Assembly: GCF_003589595.1 (NCBI RefSeq)
Contig: NW_020654748.1
Location: forward strand, 3,797,941 to 3,861,940
DNA length: 64,000 bases
Reading direction: 5' to 3'
Origin: Hyposmocoma kahamanoa
Taxonomy: Eukaryota; Arthropoda; Insecta; Lepidoptera; Cosmopterigidae
The notes under the pieces are model-generated. The model was not told the origin of the DNA. It did no database searches and saw nothing but the letters and a program-made list of their open reading frames with translations. Position numbers and translations under genes: made by a program. This document shows positions 53,773 through 64,000 of the stretch, piece by piece. Position 1 is the stretch's first letter; each line of letters begins with the position of its first letter.

Positions 53773-54820
53773 TTTGATATCGCTATAACTTCGTTCTGAT
53801 GAATGTACAAATTTTTTAAGCAGAGGTACTAAATAGTACAAATTACGTGCATTTTTTTAATACCAAATTTGTCAGGATCTGTTAAGGTACATCCGCCATT
53901 CTGACAATCACCCCATGATCACGGTTGACTGGTCAGCGTTGATTTGTTTGAAAAACAAATATACGCGATTTAAATCCGGAAAAATAGTTTCATTTCCTAA
54001 TTGTAACAATCGCGAAAACCTTTGTGTTTTTTTTAAGAAAAAAATGATAACTCTAATTTTATTTGTTATATGGAAAAGCTGAAACTTTCTAGGGTTTATT
54101 ATCTCTCACCTTCAGAAAACAAAACAAAAGTTTCTATATGCACTCGTTTTTTGTATCACAAACTGACGTAATACTCAATCAAGGTTACGTACTGTGTTAA
54201 CATTTATACGTTCTACCGCTGCACACGGGGCTCCTTTAAGAAGTTAAGAAGATAGGGTGCATATGGCAGTGGATTATTGAATACCATTTCTTAGTTTCTC
54301 TTTCTGTCAAATTTTTTTGCAATAATTTTGTGTCTTTTTCTATGAGCCAATATTTTGGTTAGTTACGCTTTTTGTTTGTTAAAACTAAGAATTTATAATT
54401 GCATTTATTCCAATTTATGTACACATGTTATTTGTTAAAAGTTTATTTGTTAATTCTGAAAAATTATATTTTCATAAAGTTTTGTAAAATTTAATACGAA
54501 TTTTAAAAATAAAAAGTATACTCTTCTAAATAAGGTCTTATTTCTGCTAGCTTATTTTTAAACTTTGTTTACACTTTGCAATGTCAAGTTCAACTTGAAG
54601 TAATGCCAAAGAGTAGTCAAGCAAGTATTGTCAAAAGCATATAAAACAACGATATTCCGTCTTGTTTTTACTTTTTTTGTAATTTTTCTCAACGCATAAT
54701 TTATTTACCAAAACTGACACTGGCCCATGCTTGGTGGCTGCCGATAAGGGTAATAATAAATCGTCTAGTTATAGGAATCACATGACTCTATTGTTTTGAT
54801 ACCTACTTCTAAGTTCATAA

Positions 54821-54929
54821 ATGAATTTGGTTCATCGGAATGCCAACCACCCTTTCGTGGTGTGGAGTGCATGTATTCTATGGCTCATTTCTATATTAGC
54901 GATTATATGGTCCGTAACTTTGTTTCTCG
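54821..54929 (+). CDS. Tetraspanin-like protein, exon 1 (TM1)
   Basis: Starts at ATG 54821 (A at -3), 36 codons plus one base, then donor CTCG|GTAAGT (phase 1). MNLVHRNANHPF is a short cytoplasmic lead; FVVWSACILWLISILAIIW is a membrane span. A short N terminus followed directly by TM1 is the tetraspanin layout. The call depends on exons 2 and 3, which join in phase. Confidence 0.65.
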
Positions 54930-55009
54930 GTAAGTACCTTTTATTTTTTACTTTTTAATTACTTGTACAATCGGATGGCTCGGTGCTTGACCCCTTAGGG
55001 CACGTTCCC

Positions 55010-55310
55010 ATTACGTCGTAATGTTTTATTTATCGTTGAACGACTGTTGCGTCTAGCCTGTTCCCATATCACGACTATCTGTTGTGATTGTGTCGTGGAC
55101 TTTATTTCATCGTTGAACGACTGTCGCGTCTAGCTGTTCCCACTAGATCGATACGACAATTTATCGGTTCACGGCAGCCGCCTTATCGTTTGCACGACAG
55201 AATCGTTTACAGCTGCCATTATCTGTCGTCAGTGACGTTTTATTTATCGTCGAACGACTGTCGTTCTAGCTCTTCCCATTATCACGACAGTCTGTTTTCG
55301 TAATGTTAAA
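55010..55310. repeat. Degenerate repeat of ATCGTTGAACGACTGTCGCG units
   Basis: TTTATCGTTGAACGACTGT followed by GCGTCTAGC and TGTTCCCA recurs at about 55029, 55110 and 55236. Interspersed CACGACA/TGTCGTG words suggest inverted structure. Confidence 0.6.
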
Positions 55311-55501
55311 AAAGTCGTGAGCAACAGTTTATCGTGTTGTTCTATGTGTGAATAACATCATTTAAATATACAAGCTACGACACTTTAAACTGCACGATTA
55401 TCTGTCGTCACCATGTTATAGGAACGCGTCGTTAGCTGATCTATAGCTTTTGAAAGCCTTCCTACACTATGAACTGAAGAGTGTAAGGGAATGCCAGCTT
55501 T

Positions 55502-55905
55502 ATGGTTGAAGACACTGGATACTTATGTGACTCGAATTTAGTAGAGGCAAAGCTGCAGAGCCTTTTTAAGACCGCCGTAAAGTTGCTTGCTTATCAGTAT
55601 TCTAAAGGATATTATATTCACGGAGAGTGTACGATGGAATTGCATAATTTAATTCTGCCTTCCCCGTTCCATCATCATGGGACTAGGCGTAGGCTACCAC
55701 GCCTGTGTTGTGAATATTTCAAAGGTTATGATATATGGCGAATGGCAAAGGAGTGGAATTCCCTGCCTGCAGACTTGTTCCCTGAACGCTATAACTTGGG
55801 CATTTTCAAGGCGAGAGGAATAGGCACTGTTTAAGTGTGCATGCTACATCGTCGACCTCATTGTCGCTTTCCATTAGGTGAGATGGAGATCAAATGCGGA
55901 CTTAT
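55502..55905 (+). pseudogene. LINE C-terminal fragment and 3' end
   Basis: The open frame ends AKEWNSLPADLFPERYNLGIFKA, the familiar tail of insect LINE reverse transcriptases. The noncoding run CATTAGGTGAGATGGAGATC follows. No catalytic motif remains. Confidence 0.7.
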
Positions 55906-56836
55906 TTACTTATAAAACAATGGCATTTATGTAATTAAATTGTCATTCACTATTGATGCAATAAGGAACTCATAATGAATTTTACGGGTTAAAGTTTAGT
56001 TTAACACTTTTCTTCACACTTATCTACTCAGAACCAATTGAACGGTTAAAGGTCAGGGAGTCCATTCAGAACGTTAAAATTACTCAGTTGTCGACCGATT
56101 TGATTTGACATCGTACGATTTCTTTTCATTTTTATACACAACACCCGAATCGAATGTCAAAATGTCGTATTCGAACCGAACCGAAATGACGTCACACCCG
56201 TACGAACTTCCCGACCGGCAAAGGCTACAAACGCTATTCAACACACATAGTTATCGAATGAAAGTTACCGAATGTCCTATTGTTTATAAAGCAAGAATGA
56301 ATTTGGAAATCTCTTATTATTTTAAATAAAGTCTGGATTTTGTCCAATTTTATTAATTTATTTTAATGGAAGACTAATGCCTTCCTATATTTTAGGCCTT
56401 TAAAGTCTTAAAAACATATATTATATAGAATTTTCATTTTTCTTATAGGTAATCTATTTCACCGATTAACTCCGTAAACGCTGTTGGATAACGATATTGT
56501 ATCCGAATCCGAGTCGAACGTTTAACTGAATAGCTCGGATAGCGCCCCTCGATTCGAAAACGATATCCAATAGAACGATTCGATTAAAATATCGAAGAGT
56601 TCTGGATCGGGGTCCTGCTATCTTAGCCCTTGCGCCGCTCGCGCTCCTTTGAAGTTACTGACTCCACTAGGGTAGAAGTATTCTTTTGACGGATCCGAAC
56701 AGGCAGCCATCTTCCCACGGTGCGGGTGTTGGCGCCCGTGAAACCAAGCGCCGTGGGAAGCCAGCTTCAGGACCGCAACTTTCGTAGACTGATGCTTTGA
56801 TAGTGAGGAATTTCATAATCAAATGTAGGGAATGTA

Positions 56837-57157
56837 AAAAAAAACCGACCTGAAAAGTTGACTTATCCGTTTTTGCTACGCTTTATATTAATTGGAATTA
56901 TATTTATATATTACATTTGTGTACACACAACAAACAACAAAAACAAAAATACAAATCAATACAAAACAATAATAAAAATACAAATAAAAAGGACAAATTT
57001 AAAGATATTTTCTTCAAATTTAAATGAGACAACTAATGAGGTACCACCTCTTTTACAACAAAAAAGAATCACCGATATCGGTTCACAATTGTCGGAGTAA
57101 TCGCGTAAAAAATACAGACGAATTGAGTACCTCCCGTTTTTCGAAACCGGTTAAAAA
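56837..57157 (-). repeat. CCGACTTCAAAA-family repeat
   Basis: AAAAACCGACCTGAAAAGTTG ... TTCTTCAAATTTAAATGAGAC ... AATTGAGTACCTCCCGTTTT. Confidence 0.75.
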
Positions 57158-57289
57158 TAAAATTAAATAAAATTTGTTATACATATTAATTGAGTAATAA
57201 TACCAACCAAGCAAGCAAAATATATAGAAGCCATCAGAATGTAGTAGACAGTGTAAAGTTGCTAATCACATGGTTTTATGTATAAAAAA

Positions 57290-57780
57290 TATAACCTACA
57301 TCCTCTCCAATTGGAAATGTTCGATGAGACATTAATGTAGGTTATATTTTTTCTGTATTCAATCTCCAATTGGAGAGAATGTGGGTTATATTTTTCTGCA
57401 TCTAATGTAGCAATAAACATGTTTGACGTAATTTCACTTATGCCATTCGTCCATGAGAGGTGGGTTTTGTCCGTAAAACCATGTGACATCCTCTCCAAAG
57501 AGGATGTGGGTTATATTTTTTTGTTCTTAATGGAGCAATAAACATGTTTGAAGGTCAGCTGCTTCGTCAAAAAATATTAATTCTCGCTTTCTTCGTCGTT
57601 ATTTTATAATTGTTTCAATGGATTGAATACATGTATTTTGTATTAAGCACTAGTATAATGAAAGTATGCATACAAACATGTTACAATGTTACCTAGTGTG
57701 CATCGCATATACACCATTAGGTTTCTAACCCACATCCTTTCCAATTGGAGAGGATGTGGGTTATATTTTTCTGTTCTTAA
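57290..57780. repeat. Cluster of ACATCCTCTCCAATTGGAGAGGATGT palindrome units
   Basis: Palindromic or half-palindromic units at 57297, 57361, 57487 and 57728 are each followed by GGGTTATATTTTTCTG. Three continue AATGGAGCAATAAACATGTT or close to it. Confidence 0.8.
57545..57720. repeat. Dispersed repeat, inverted relative to 59340-59512
   Basis: AAGCACTAGTATAATGAAAG and GCATACAAACATGTTACAAT occur here and, reverse-complemented, at 59340-59512. Confidence 0.8.
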
Positions 57781-58486
57781 TGGAGCAATAAACATGTTTG
57801 ACGTAATTTTACTTATGCCATTCTTCCATGAGGGGTGCGTAATTTTATTTTGATTATATTGGATATAGGTTATGGTATTACTGTACTATAATCACTCAGC
57901 TAGTCTATTGAAACTGGAAGGTTTCAAACTGTAGGAGACCGGTGTGGCTAAGGATAATCCAACTAACCCTGAGCCTCACAGAATGATTGTTGATACTGGC
58001 CTCGGTGGATTATATCAACAATTATCTTAGTTTGAGTAAAAAGTGATACTAAAAAAGTTATCACTCTTACGTGTCTGTGTATTCATGTTCATAAATAGAA
58101 TAAAGAGAGGACTGAGTTTCTTTCATCCGGAATTGGAAAAAGTAATTAATTAATATTTGGTGGTTTTATCGCTCTTATGTCGCTCCTTGTAGCTATATTT
58201 ATACATGTATCGATATATGTGGAACACCTTTTTCCGACAATTGATAATAACTTAAAAAATCAACTAAATAAACGAATCTGTAAAAGCAAAGGTATGCGGA
58301 TTCATTTGTAAAATACTAAAAATCGATACTAATATCATAAACGACAACTGTTTTCGATGACTTTTACAAAACATAATAAATAACCAAAAATAAACTTTTA
58401 AGTTTATGTAGGTACTATTTGATACTTTTTAGATCTGTATTTTGTAGTAAGGTTTCACAAAAAAGACTTAATGGTTCCTATGGTTT

Positions 58487-58695
58487 AACTGCCTCCGTGG
58501 CCGAACGATAACCTTGCCGGACTGCCACGCAGAGATCCCAGGTTCGATTCCCGGGCTGGGAGAAATATATGTAAGGCCTACATTTATTTCTCTCGTGAGT
58601 TCGGGTGTAATTTGTCGTTGTATGTGTGTCCATAGCACCCGCGACACAGGGTTTCCCTTGTGAGGGGCTATGTTGAATGTGTGCGTCATTATTAT
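58487..58695 (+). repeat. tRNA-derived SINE, S1 family
   Basis: AACTGCCTCCGTGGCCGAACG, GGTTCGATTCCCGGG, short (ATT) tail. Confidence 0.9.
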
Positions 58696-59339
58696 GGTTT
58701 CGGATTTTCCGATACTGTCCTATTTAAAAAAAATACTCTGTAGGTATGAATAAATTTTATTATGCCTATGTACTCCACGGAAATCGCAATAAACTGTTGT
58801 TAATCGACTCCACAAATATGTGGGACAGCTGACAGAAGACTTTTTAATTACGAATTCAGAGGAGTTTTCACACCTTGAAATGTAAAGAAAAATGTTGGCT
58901 TTTGACCGTTAGAGCACGCGTTCTTTTGGGATTTTGATGCATCCTTAGAGTTCACGATTTATAGGTCTAATGGATTGAGTAAACGTTTTCGATCATTTAA
59001 TCTTTGGTCAAATGGCATTCGATCTCAAGCAGGGAACCCGTTTTGAACATCGATATCCATTGTTTTTTTTTTATTTCACAAATGATAAGAATCAGAATCT
59101 ATTTTGCACGATGACTTGTTTACACGCGATGCAGACGAAGTACTTAACAAAATTTTAATTTATATATTTACAAGCGTAAATAATCATTTGACAGCTGTTA
59201 AGTAATCATCGACTTATTTATAGTAGATAAGTAGATTAGAATTAAACAGATAACCTTGTACTAGTTTGATAATACCACAGGATCTGTAAAAGGCTTAAAT
59301 AAATTACTATTATTGTATAAAACTATATAATACGAACTG

Positions 59340-59512
59340 GAAACCTAGTGGTGTACATGAGATGCACACTTCGTAACATTGTAACATGTTTGTATGCATA
59401 CTTTCATTATACTAGTGCTTAATATCAAAATACCTGTATTTAATCCATTGAAACAATTAAAAAATAACATATTTTTTGACGAAATAGCCGACTTCTCGCA
59501 GTTCGTACCCCG
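59340..59512. repeat. Dispersed repeat, inverted relative to 57545-57720
   Basis: AAACCTAGTGGTGTACATG ... GTATGCATACTTTCATTATA. Confidence 0.8.
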
Positions 59513-59793
59513 CGCAACGTGAGTCGAAAGTGTCAAAAGTACTTATAAACGTTAGACTACTTGAAATTAAGTTCAAATGTAGTTAAAACTTAGTTAATTA
59601 CTTCGTAATTTAATACATGTAAACTAGCCATGAGCCTTTGCACAATTACAATATTTTTGAGCAAGAGCAAGGGTTCTTTCAAATTAGACGCTTAAAGAAG
59701 TGTTGCAAGTTGGCGCCACTGTTGTGACACACGCGCCGCTTTACGGTCACAATTTAGTGAATTAAAAATTACTGAAGCGCTACAGACGCGGCT

Positions 59794-61091
59794 AGTGTTG
59801 GGTCATTCCATTTTGAAGAATGAATATTTTTCCGAATATTTTTTCTACATTTTTCCACATTTGACAGTCAACACCTCGGCTGTGAACTGGCATACTTTAC
59901 ACGACGAAGAACAAAATTGTTTGCGTCATATAAATAGCATCTGGTTTATTAAATGAAAATAAGTAGTGTATGTGTAATAAAAATGTTTATAAATAACGTA
60001 TTTATTTTAATAAATCAAATGCTCTATAAATGACGCAAACAATTTTTCTTCATCTGTAAAGTTGTCAAAATTGAGATAGTACCTACTGATTGCCAGTTCA
60101 CAGTCGACTTGTGAAAAGTTGAAGATACTGAACGAAAATGATGGAGCCATTAAAAAGATTTTTTTTACTTGTGTTTTTCGTTTTTATCCAAGCATTTTAA
60201 ATCTCGATTCTCATTTTTTTCTGAATTTTTTCCGAAAAAATTTCCACTATTTGTAGTAGTCGCGCAATTAAATTTCAATCAATAATTCAATCAGATTAAA
60301 AAATCAATTCAATTGAAGTAAATTGCAATTAAATCAATTGCGACGCGCAATCGGGGCCCCCAACCGGGGCCCCCAACCGGATCCCAACAGGCCCCCCGTC
60401 TGGGGCCCCAACTGGGTTCCCAACCGGGGCACCCAACCGGGCCCTCCAACCGGCCCTATAACCGGGGACCCCAACCGGGGCCCCCAACTGAGGCCCCAGC
60501 CGGGTCCACCCAACCGGGGCCCCCAACCGGGCCCCCAACCGGGGCTCCCATCTGGGGCCCCCAACCGGGTCCCCCCAACCGGGACCCAACCGGGCCCCCG
60601 ACCGGGGCCCAACCAGGCCCCCATCCCGGGCCCTCCAAATGGGCCCCCCAACCGGGCCCCCCAACCGGGCCCCCAACCGGATCCCAACAGGCCCCCCGTC
60701 CGGGGCGCCTACCGGGGCACCCAACCGGGGACCCCAACCGGCCCCATAACCGGGGACCCCAACCGGGACCCCAACCGGGCCCCCAGCCGGGCCCCAAACC
60801 GGCCCCCCAGCCGGGCCCCAAACCGGCCCCCAGCCGGGCCCCAAACCGGCCCCCAACCGGGTCCCCATAACCAACGCCCTAACTCACCCCAATATGCCCT
60901 ATAAATTTATCATAATTGTCAGTTTTAATTGTTAATTGTTAATCAAAAACATTGATAAGATTGAAAATTGATTAATTGTTAATTGTAGATATTTGCGATT
61001 AACGATTGATCAATCTTTAATTGCTGTTTCGCAATTGACAATTAATTAATTGTCAATCTTTAATTGCCAGAACAATTAAATTTTGCCCAAC
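59794..61091. repeat. AT-rich dispersed element with GC-rich minisatellite core (copy 2)
   Basis: Possible termini AGTGTTGGG (59794-59802) and CCCAACACT (61083-61091). The AT-rich flanks with (T)TAATTG words (60260-60340, 60900-61080) match those at 4041-4668 in reverse. The left part also shares TTGACAG..TCAAC and TGTGAACTGG with 44740-45130. Confidence 0.5.
60346..60868. repeat. GC-rich minisatellite, CCCCCAACCGGG units
   Basis: About 520 bp of variable units built on CCCCAACCGGGGCCC, with strong strand asymmetry (C-rich top strand). Several frames on both strands are open only because the unit lacks stop codons. Confidence 0.9.
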
Positions 61092-61185
61092 ACTGGCGCC
61101 ACTGTAGTGCTTCTACAAGCGTCTAGTTTGAAGGCGCCCCAAAACCGTGAGGCACCTGTATTCATTACTCTTTGTACTATTTCAG

Positions 61186-61312
61186 TTATTGGTGACCTTC
61201 TGTATATGACTGGGACGGATATCGTGAACGCTGACGTCTTACTTTCGGGAATTATCTTGCTTCCAACTAGTATGCAAATGTTGCATGTGATTGGATATAA
61301 CAAGAAAATTGA
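61186..61312 (+). CDS. Tetraspanin-like protein, exon 2 (small loop and TM2)
   Basis: Acceptor GTACTATTTCAG at 61174-61185. Two bases complete the codon left by exon 1, then 41 codons, then two bases before donor ATTGA|GTAATA. Encodes IGDLLYMTGTDIVN (short extracellular loop) and ADVLLSGIILLPTSMQML (TM2), then the cytoplasmic GYNKKI. Phases 1 in and 2 out match the neighbours. Confidence 0.65.
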
Positions 61313-61375
61313 GTAATAGTTGTTTTGTGATGTTAAATTTACGTTTTTTTTTGTCACAGTTGACTTAAATATAAT

Positions 61376-61557
61376 TAGAGCTTTAAATCGTAAAGATCTG
61401 AAGGGCACTGCTGCTGAGCCTTTGATACCTTTGATACTTAAGTTGACAAGTCCCATGTGCCTGTAATTTCACCAGCACCCTTAAGTACCGTTCAAAACCG
61501 GAATGCAGTAAGGCTGCAAAATAAGTAAGGTGTCAGTACTTCCCTGGATGAACTCTT
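61376..61557 (-). repeat. S2 repeat copy k (truncated)
   Basis: AGAGCTTTAAATCGTAAAGA through CAGTACTTCCCTGGATGAAC. It joins directly to S4 sequence. Confidence 0.75.
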
Positions 61558-61559
61558 TT

Positions 61560-61745
61560 CATCCTCCGGTACCTATCCGGAAAATAAGGTGGTTACTGTA
61601 CGTGCACCCGGGGCGGCTCACCCGAGGTACTATGCTCTCGAGAACCGGATGAAGTCCAGTGATAGAGGCCTGTGACAAGCCTGTACACTTTCTGGATCTG
61701 GGGTCAGAACCTGAACTTATAAGAACTTATAATCAAAACTAATGT
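61560..61745 (+). repeat. S4 SINE 3' half
   Basis: GGTACCTATCCGGAAAATAA and GTACGTGCACCCGGGGCGGCTC match 24430-24482. Confidence 0.55.
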
Positions 61746-61970
61746 CAAAAGATATGAGGCTGTTCAGAATTTTGTAGTCGTTCCGATAATGACTAACAGA
61801 GAACACTGGCGGAGACTGTAAAACAGTACTATGGTGATGGTTCGTCCTTTTCGTCAACATATTGGAAATAGAATCAGAGTAGTTTATAGTTTATTAGTAA
61901 GTACATGTATCTTGTGATCATTTTCTATAATAAACATTATAGAAAATGGTCACAAGATACATACGATAGT

Positions 61971-62142
61971 TTTATGACACCTAGTGGGAGCGAACAAGTC
62001 GCGTGGCTGGTATTAAGCGACACGCCTGTACATACAACTGCAGTGCCATTCAAAGTTATAAATCGCAAAGATCTGAGGGAAACTGCCATCATCCTGTGAC
62101 ATAAGTAGACAAGTTTCATGTGCCTGTAATTTCGCCAGCAAA
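61971..62142 (-). repeat. S2 repeat copy l (truncated)
   Basis: GAACAAGTCGCGTGGCTGGT ... CATGTGCCTGTAATTTCGCC. Confidence 0.75.
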
Positions 62143-62468
62143 ATGTGTGTTTAATGAATAAAGTCCTATTATTTACTTAATCTTTCCCTAAGCATCTGTA
62201 ACTAAATAAAACGAGATTCGGCTAAAGCCTCGATGTAAGGGGAACGATTCCTTTGGTCTGTTGGTGTCTATAGCCAGTTACAGTTAGGTCGTAGAAACGA
62301 ACCCACAATATTTGCCACGGCTCCGAGTTACCTAGACATGCGCCTTGCCATAATTGGCCAACGTTAAGTAATTCCCTGCACTTTAAATAGCTGAGCAATA
62401 GAATTCATTCTAGGGCACTTCCCAGAACACCCAGACCAGAACCAATTCAGAAAACTTCATTTCCCAAT

Positions 62469-62548
62469 TTGGTTCAACCGGCAATCGAACCCGGGACCAC
62501 GTCATTCAGCGCCCGCAGTATAAACCGTAGGGCTACCGTTGGCGAAAT
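62469..62548 (-). repeat. tRNA-derived SINE fragment
   Basis: The minus strand reads GTCCCGGGTTCGATTGCCGG (B box), preceded by GCCAACGGTAGCCCTACGG. Confidence 0.5.
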
Positions 62549-62939
62549 AGTAGTTTATTTTAATAAAGTTGGTTATTTTTGTAATCGTTTAATACTTACA
62601 TTTCAATACCTTATTTCCGTACAATTCAAATGATTGCCTTCCGATCTTCGTACAGCCTATTCTTTTATACTAGATTTAAATGGAGGGCGTTTATTTTTGT
62701 TCTTTTCTTACCTTCTTCAACCTTTTTAGTAAATTGCAAGAAAAAGTGGAAAAAACGTTGAAAATTAATACAAATTTTTTAAAGTGTTTTTTAAATCATC
62801 ATGAAAAACCATCATATGGCGCATGTCTAATAAATAATAAGCATATTTGTCACTTCAAATACGGGGAACACAATATTTTAATGAAATAAAACCACCCTAA
62901 TTCCAAATACAATTTGTTCTAAAGACATTTTTTTTGCAG

Positions 62940-63153
62940 AACATACACCAAAGTAGCATGTTGTCCACTCTGGATTTGTCTAATGTGGAGCGTGATCATC
63001 AACTTTTGCGGCATAGTGTTGTGTTTCCAGAAAATTGCCATTGGCAGATGTGTGTGCGAATCGTCTATTAGAACTAGCATGAAGCTTTATAGAGTTGCAC
63101 CAAAACACAAACGTTTTATCGATAGTCTGCAGTGGTACATGAGGTGCTGTGGG
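62940..63153 (+). CDS. Tetraspanin-like protein, exon 3 (TM3 and CCG motif)
   Basis: Acceptor TTTTTTTTGCAG ends at 62939; one base completes the exon 2 codon, then 71 codons to donor GGG|GTAATT (phase 0). TYTKVACCPLW leads into a membrane span (ICLMWSVIINFCGIVLCF), then the start of a large extracellular loop with FIDSLQWYMRCCG. The CCG after a helix is the hallmark of the tetraspanin large loop. The rest of the loop and TM4 must lie beyond 64000. A Tsp-type gene is likely; the specific member is not recognised. Confidence 0.7.
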
Positions 63154-63261
63154 GTAATTTCAGCACGTTTTCTAATATTGCTTATGTTTATTTTATAGAA
63201 TATCATGATGTTTTCTACTATGATATTCATATATTTTTTGTGAACATACTTCACCAATAGT

Positions 63262-63376
63262 TTGTTGTTATTATTTATGCAAAGATCAAACAAAGAAAAT
63301 TTCCCTCGATCCGGCTGGTTCCGAACCAGCGTATCTCGCCACACGGGGCTATCGCTCTCCCAACTGAGTCGCGATC
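63262..63376 (-). repeat. tRNA-derived SINE, S3 family, in the tetraspanin-like intron
   Basis: Minus strand: ACTCAGTTGGGAGAGCGATA, GGTTCGGAACCAGCCGGATC, tail TTTGATCTTTGCATAAATAA. Matches 51421-51541. Confidence 0.8.
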
Positions 63377-63379
63377 GAT

Positions 63380-64000
63380 TCCAGCCGTATCGATTCGATC
63401 GATCAATAACTTAGGTCTGATCGAATATCGATTCTTTGTGTTTGTTCGACTTCTGTATCAATAATAATTGCAAATTTATTTTAAATTATTGTTTTCATCA
63501 CACTTGCTCGTATGATAGTATATTTTGCAGCAATAGTCGGTATTACTGTCATACGGCCGGTAACGGTTTTTTTCTATTCCTTCGCTCCTCCTGTCGAACG
63601 CGGGCGAACTGCCGGCTCGGCCATTGTTACCACTTAGCGCCAAATTAATGCCGCCAATGATATTATAACTATTATGCTCACTGTCGCGACCCCAAAATCG
63701 CTGGATTTTTAATTTTATTTATTAAAACTTATATGAATACAGTCAGCGTTACTTCGTTTAATACTAGTCAATAGTCATAGACACTAGAGAAAATATAAAT
63801 TTAAAAGATTTTTGTTTCATTCATACGTAAAGTCAATGCAAAAAGTTTTAATTCTCAAAAATAAATGATTATTCTTTAGAGAAGACTTTCTGAGATATTT
63901 CAAATTTTGTAAATATAATAAATTAGTATGTTTATGGTATAACGTTCCTTCCTTCCAACTTAACCTTCTTTTAACTTCCTCGCAAGTGTGATGAAAAATA
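63380..64000. other. Right edge, probably intron of the tetraspanin-like gene
   Basis: AT-rich. A possible acceptor near 63528 (TATTTTGCAG) would open directly onto CAATAG, a stop in the required phase, so it is not used. No further exon was found. Confidence 0.4.

Larger units (their letters stand above)
52000..54820. other. Intergenic region between SCOT and the tetraspanin-like gene
   Basis: Contains the SCOT 3' UTR (possible AATAAA near 52433), repeat copies at 52322-52681 and 53110-53255, and a hairpin at 53732-53772. No gene was recognised. Confidence 0.5.
54930..61185 (+). other. Intron 1 of the tetraspanin-like gene
   Basis: 6.3 kb packed with repeats: a CG-word cluster (55010-55430), a LINE tail, CCGACTTCAAAA-family DNA, palindrome units, a SINE and the GC-rich minisatellite. 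No nested gene was seen. Confidence 0.6.

Noticed and set aside
55502..55834. 110-codon open frame as a host gene
   Set aside because: Its C-terminal residues are those of LINE ORFs and the flank is a LINE 3' end.
60323..60904. Long open frames rich in Pro, Gly and Asn over the GC-rich array
   Set aside because: Several overlapping frames on both strands are open at once because the repeat unit lacks stops. No start context, splice sites or domain; it is a minisatellite.
63528..63648. Possible fourth exon of the tetraspanin-like gene
   Set aside because: The acceptor-like TTTTGCAG is followed by CAA TAG in the required phase, an immediate stop.

Overview
The window reads as nuclear DNA of an insect, most likely a moth or butterfly. 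It is AT-rich, its genes have GT/AG introns, and it is crowded with dispersed repeats. One of these is the CCGACTTCAAAAAAGGAGG-type repeat, which I associate with Lepidoptera. No bacterial or phage features were seen. The species cannot be named from this sequence.

Layout, left to right. (1) 77-225 is the last coding exon of an unidentified lysine-rich protein on the + strand, followed by a long AT-rich stretch. (2) 3641-3859 (-) is a small SWI5-type recombination factor. (3) 5464-6931 (-) holds two overlapping ORFs, a PSMG3-like proteasome assembly chaperone and the GTPase GPN2, read from what looks like one shared promoter. (4) 8957-12834 is a complete Ty3/gypsy LTR retrotransposon with identical 130-bp LTRs, a 5-bp target duplication and one intact 1192-codon gag-pol ORF. 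(5) 13236-16150 (+) is ribosomal protein L37 in three exons. (6) 16963-40131 (+) is GIPC (kermit), a PDZ adaptor in four exons. Its 20.4-kb first intron holds an intact mariner, a broken second mariner, LINE remnants, several SINE families and nested MITEs. (7) 42672-51999 (+) is mitochondrial succinyl-CoA:3-ketoacid CoA transferase (SCOT/OXCT) in nine exons. (8) 54821 to the right edge (+) is a tetraspanin-like membrane protein. Three exons were joined by matching splice phases; the rest lies beyond the window. Its first intron holds a 0.5-kb GC-rich minisatellite.

The host genes are unrelated housekeeping and adaptor genes, apart from the PSMG3-like/GPN2 pair, which may share a transcript. 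About half of the window is mobile or repeat DNA. The most interesting points are: the LTR element lacks a tRNA-type primer site but has a 14-nt self-complementarity between LTR and leader, which suggests self-primed reverse transcription; the PSMG3-like/GPN2 overlap contains a hidden splice acceptor; the tetraspanin-like gene is split over more than 8 kb; and one repeat family carries two different minisatellite cores in its two copies here. All calls come from reading the sequence; no database search was run.
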